From NCBI RefSeq assembly GCF_016808095.1, contig NC_068976.1, positions 9,519,001 to 9,583,000 of the forward strand: 64,000 nucleotides of DNA. The letters are read 5' to 3'. The notes under the pieces were generated by a model, which saw only the letters and a list, made by a program, of their open reading frames with translations, searched no databases and was not told the origin of the DNA. The position numbers were made by a program, and so were the translations under genes. This DNA is from Vigna angularis. Lineage: Eukaryota; Streptophyta; Magnoliopsida; Fabales; Fabaceae. Position 1 is the stretch's first letter; each line of letters opens with the position of its first letter. Of the stretch, positions 61,148-64,000 are shown in pieces.

Positions 61148-62184
61148 GTATTTGTAGACATGGACAGTGTCTCGTAAAGACATATTTACTTGACTTTATA
61201 CATTCAAGGATTAGTTTTAATGATTGAGTATCTTTTGAAAATCATGATAATTATATAACTCTTTTGTCATTCATGGTAACTATAATTATAATTTAAGATT
61301 ACATAACAGTATGGTTCTATCTGCTTCAAAGAAAATCCAACCAGGAAATTGAAAATCTTATTACAAGGTTAAATTTTACATTTTTCAATACATTAGAAAA
61401 TTATAACTAACATATATGTCTTCACTTTAATTATAGTTTAATTATAGTTGTGACTAACACAAATGTTTTAGGTGGAAAGGGCAAAATAAGATCACTTAAA
61501 TTTATATACATCTTTTAATACATATAATTATTTTATATGCACATTGTATCAAATTAATTTGCATAATTTCTTTGTTAAACTTATTCGTTTGAATGTGACT
61601 ATTACATCATGTATTTTATTTTTATGGTTATTGCATACTAACAAAAGTTAAAAGTTTGAAGTCTTCAATGATTAATTTTCATTGTTGTCACAAAACATCA
61701 ATCAAGTAAGAGAACAATTAGAAACCTTCCTCGTCTAACATATATAGAGTAGTTTAGGTTATTTTTCTTGTTTAGCTTGTTTATAGGCTAGATTAGACTC
61801 TTTTTTATTATTGAAATAGTTGAAAGTTACATTGTATTGGAAATTTTCTATATATTAGTTTTTGATTTGAAGCCAAAATAAAATATATTAAAAAAAGCTC
61901 CAAAATTTAAATCAGACTATGCACTAACTAACATGAATTTACATTGGACCTAGTCAAGTCCGGTAGAAAATTTACATCAAGTAGCGCATGCTTTGATGTA
62001 AATTTTTAATGTTTCCCCTCTTATTTATGTTGCTATATTTACGTCTGATATAAAATTAAAGTTTATTATCTTAGAATATAAATTTGCATAACCAACATTC
62101 ATGTTAAAGCAATACCTAATTTAAAAAGGTAAAAATATCTAACATAAAATGTATATTATGTGTCAATGATATATTTATAATATT
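61148..62184. other. AT-rich intergenic DNA, no supported gene
   Basis: Nothing recognisable. The part at 61890-62130 shows 'aatttacat' words on both strands, similar to 4860-4990, probably an old dispersed repeat. Confidence 0.4.
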
Positions 62185-62400
62185 CACTAGTGCAAAATGA
62201 CCTGATAACCTCTTCCATTCAGTGTCGTGTCAGAAAATAACTAACGTAAAAAATGACTGGCGACCTTTTGTAAATAGAATGAAGGGTTTGACATCAGGCA
62301 CCAAAGGAGACCGTGTCATATCACATTTAGACGTCAATTTGGAGGAGTTCGACGTCATATGATTTTTAAACATTTAAAAAAGCTCGCTGGATGAGTTTTG
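62185..62400. mobile_element. possible CACTA transposon end
   Basis: CACTAGTGCAAAATGAC at 62185 is followed by 'gtgtcgtgtcag', 'gacgtcaatttgg' and 'gacgtcatatg' words typical of CACTA subterminal zones. The other inverted end was not found before the window ends. Confidence 0.4.
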
Positions 62401-64000
62401 GAATTTAACATACAACACCTAACAAAATATCGTTTAGTAAGTATAACGTCTAAGCAAAGTGCATATTAGAACAACCTTGTTAAATGATAGCAAAATAGAC
62501 AATGACGTGTTAGTTATAAAAATTTAAACAATATATAAAAGAAAGCTTAAAGAGAAGATGTTGTTGATGAAAAATGCAAGAAAGATAACATAAGAAGAAT
62601 AATCGCGTGAAAAGAGAGAAAAACTTACACTGTTCATACACCGTCTAAAGCTCAATATCTTTTGAGAGAAAATCTTAGTAAAAGAGAGAAACACATTCAA
62701 GTGTCACAGATTGTTGTATTAAAACACACATATTCTCTCGCTGAGAGTTAATCGTCTGTATTTTGTATAAAATCTATTTGTAGATTTGTTGTAAGTTTTT
62801 AAGAGAAATCAAATACTTAGGTTGTTGATATTTTTGTTTCTTCTAAAAATTTGATAATTCCCTTTTTAACCCTTTAAAAGACTAATGTACTTATTTTATA
62901 AATTGATTTTAGTTACCTATATACTATTAGTAATTACTTTTACCCTAATTCACTTTTAGGGTGGCTGTAAAATTGAAGGAAAATCATAAGAAAATTTGAA
63001 AAATTTTAAACAACAATTCTTAAAAATATAAGATTTTTTTTTCTGCACTAAAAGAGTGTCTAAAGTACTTGTAAATGATATTTTTTTTTCTATCAAATTT
63101 TGGAATTTCTTATGGTTAAATATGTAAATAACTTTAAACGTATTAGTCAACCTCAAACACTATATTTTTGAGAAATAACTTATCTTAGCATTGCAAGCAA
63201 TATTGATCAGTCGTTTAATAAAATTTAATAGAGCTAGAAAGATAAACTTAGACGCATTTTAGTTTAATAAAAAATGAGAAAAAAAAAACACTAAATTCAA
63301 CAAATTTTAATTTTATAAATATAAAAGAACTTACAAAATAATTGAGAAACTAAAAGTTTAACATCGAAATTTTAGAAGAATAAAATCCGTATTTTCCTTT
63401 ATTAATTTTTCCAACATTAAATATTCAAATTATTAAAATCAATTGTTGAATAACTGAATAATATTTATAGTTTTATATTTTAAAGTTAATATCATATATT
63501 CAAGTTCTGTAATTAATTTTTCAATTTTGCTTTCTAACTTTGGCTTAAGAGTGTATATAGTTAAGAAATAAGTTGAGAAAAAGAGTAAAAGTTTAATTAT
63601 TCGATAGGCGGAAATAAATAAAAACTGGAGAAAATATTTTGAAAATGGTGTAATTTTTAACTTATAAAAAAAAAAAGGTAACAAGTAATAAAATATATCC
63701 TCCCACTTTTAGTTCTTCCCTCACGGCCTTCCGAAGTGAATTAAAAAACTTTAATAATTTTATATTTGATGGATTTTGTAAAAAATTTAATAAAAATATA
63801 AGAACGATGAAATAAACGTTAAATTCATATAAGAAATTAATCTACTTTTTATAAAAAAATTTAAAATATGAAATTTCTGAATATTTTTTCTTATATATTA
63901 TTCAACTTCTTTAGTTTTATTTAAAATAAGAATTAAATTTAAACTCAATTTCTCATTGTAAATATATATTCGTGAAAGTAGAGTTGAGAAAAAAGAAAGT
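62401..64000. other. AT-rich intergenic DNA, no supported gene
   Basis: The ORFs at 62956-63156 and 63439-63684 are low-complexity and unrecognised. No repeat ends were seen. Confidence 0.5.

Overview
The window looks like repeat-rich nuclear DNA of a flowering plant. The evidence is a low overall GC content, long (AT)n microsatellites, chromovirus-type LTRs, copia and gypsy polyprotein remains, CACTA and hAT-like ends, and one intronless plant-type EXO70 gene. The LTR and TRIM families resemble ones I associate with phaseoloid legumes (Vigna, Phaseolus, soybean). That placement is inference from memory, not a search result.

Only one intact host protein gene is supported: a 670-codon exocyst EXO70 gene at 36459-38471 on the + strand. 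It has a CT-rich leader and a seven-codon upstream ORF. It sits in an AT-rich intergenic sea.

The rest is layered transposons. From left to right: the 3' part of a chromovirus-type LTR (1-1194); a decayed copia element with LTR, primer-site and gag remains (about 1195-4080); foldback and AT-rich DNA; a 2.73-kb solo LTR (7310-10043) carrying a CG-rich 25-bp minisatellite and bordered on both sides by the same 235 bp of host DNA; AT-rich DNA with a foldback MITE (about 14420-14712) and an LTR-like stretch (about 15980-16910); a Ty3/gypsy reverse-transcriptase fossil (about 18880-19541); a complete TRIM with 5-bp target-site duplication (19765-20369); a solo LTR with target-site duplication TAATA (20935-22907); an hAT-like element (23916-24495); a non-autonomous CACTA element with AAA duplication (24758-26498); and a decayed minus-strand chromovirus (about 30690-32330).

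To the right of EXO70, an old minus-strand LTR (about 47887-53328) was split by a younger plus-strand solo LTR (48496-51437, duplication CTCAT). A very young, nearly complete Ty1/copia element lies on the minus strand (55178-60727, duplication ATATA). It has one in-frame stop before RNase H and no recognisable tRNA primer site. A small LTR plus primer-site fragment follows at 61029-61147.

Most LTRs here appear to belong to one related group. They share a block around 'gatcatcc...gagcagatg' near the 3' end but carry quite different short tandem arrays in the middle. The strongest second-look items are the 235-bp flanking duplication, the copia leader that is complementary to its own LTR, and a five-copy hairpin array with a compensatory base-pair change.
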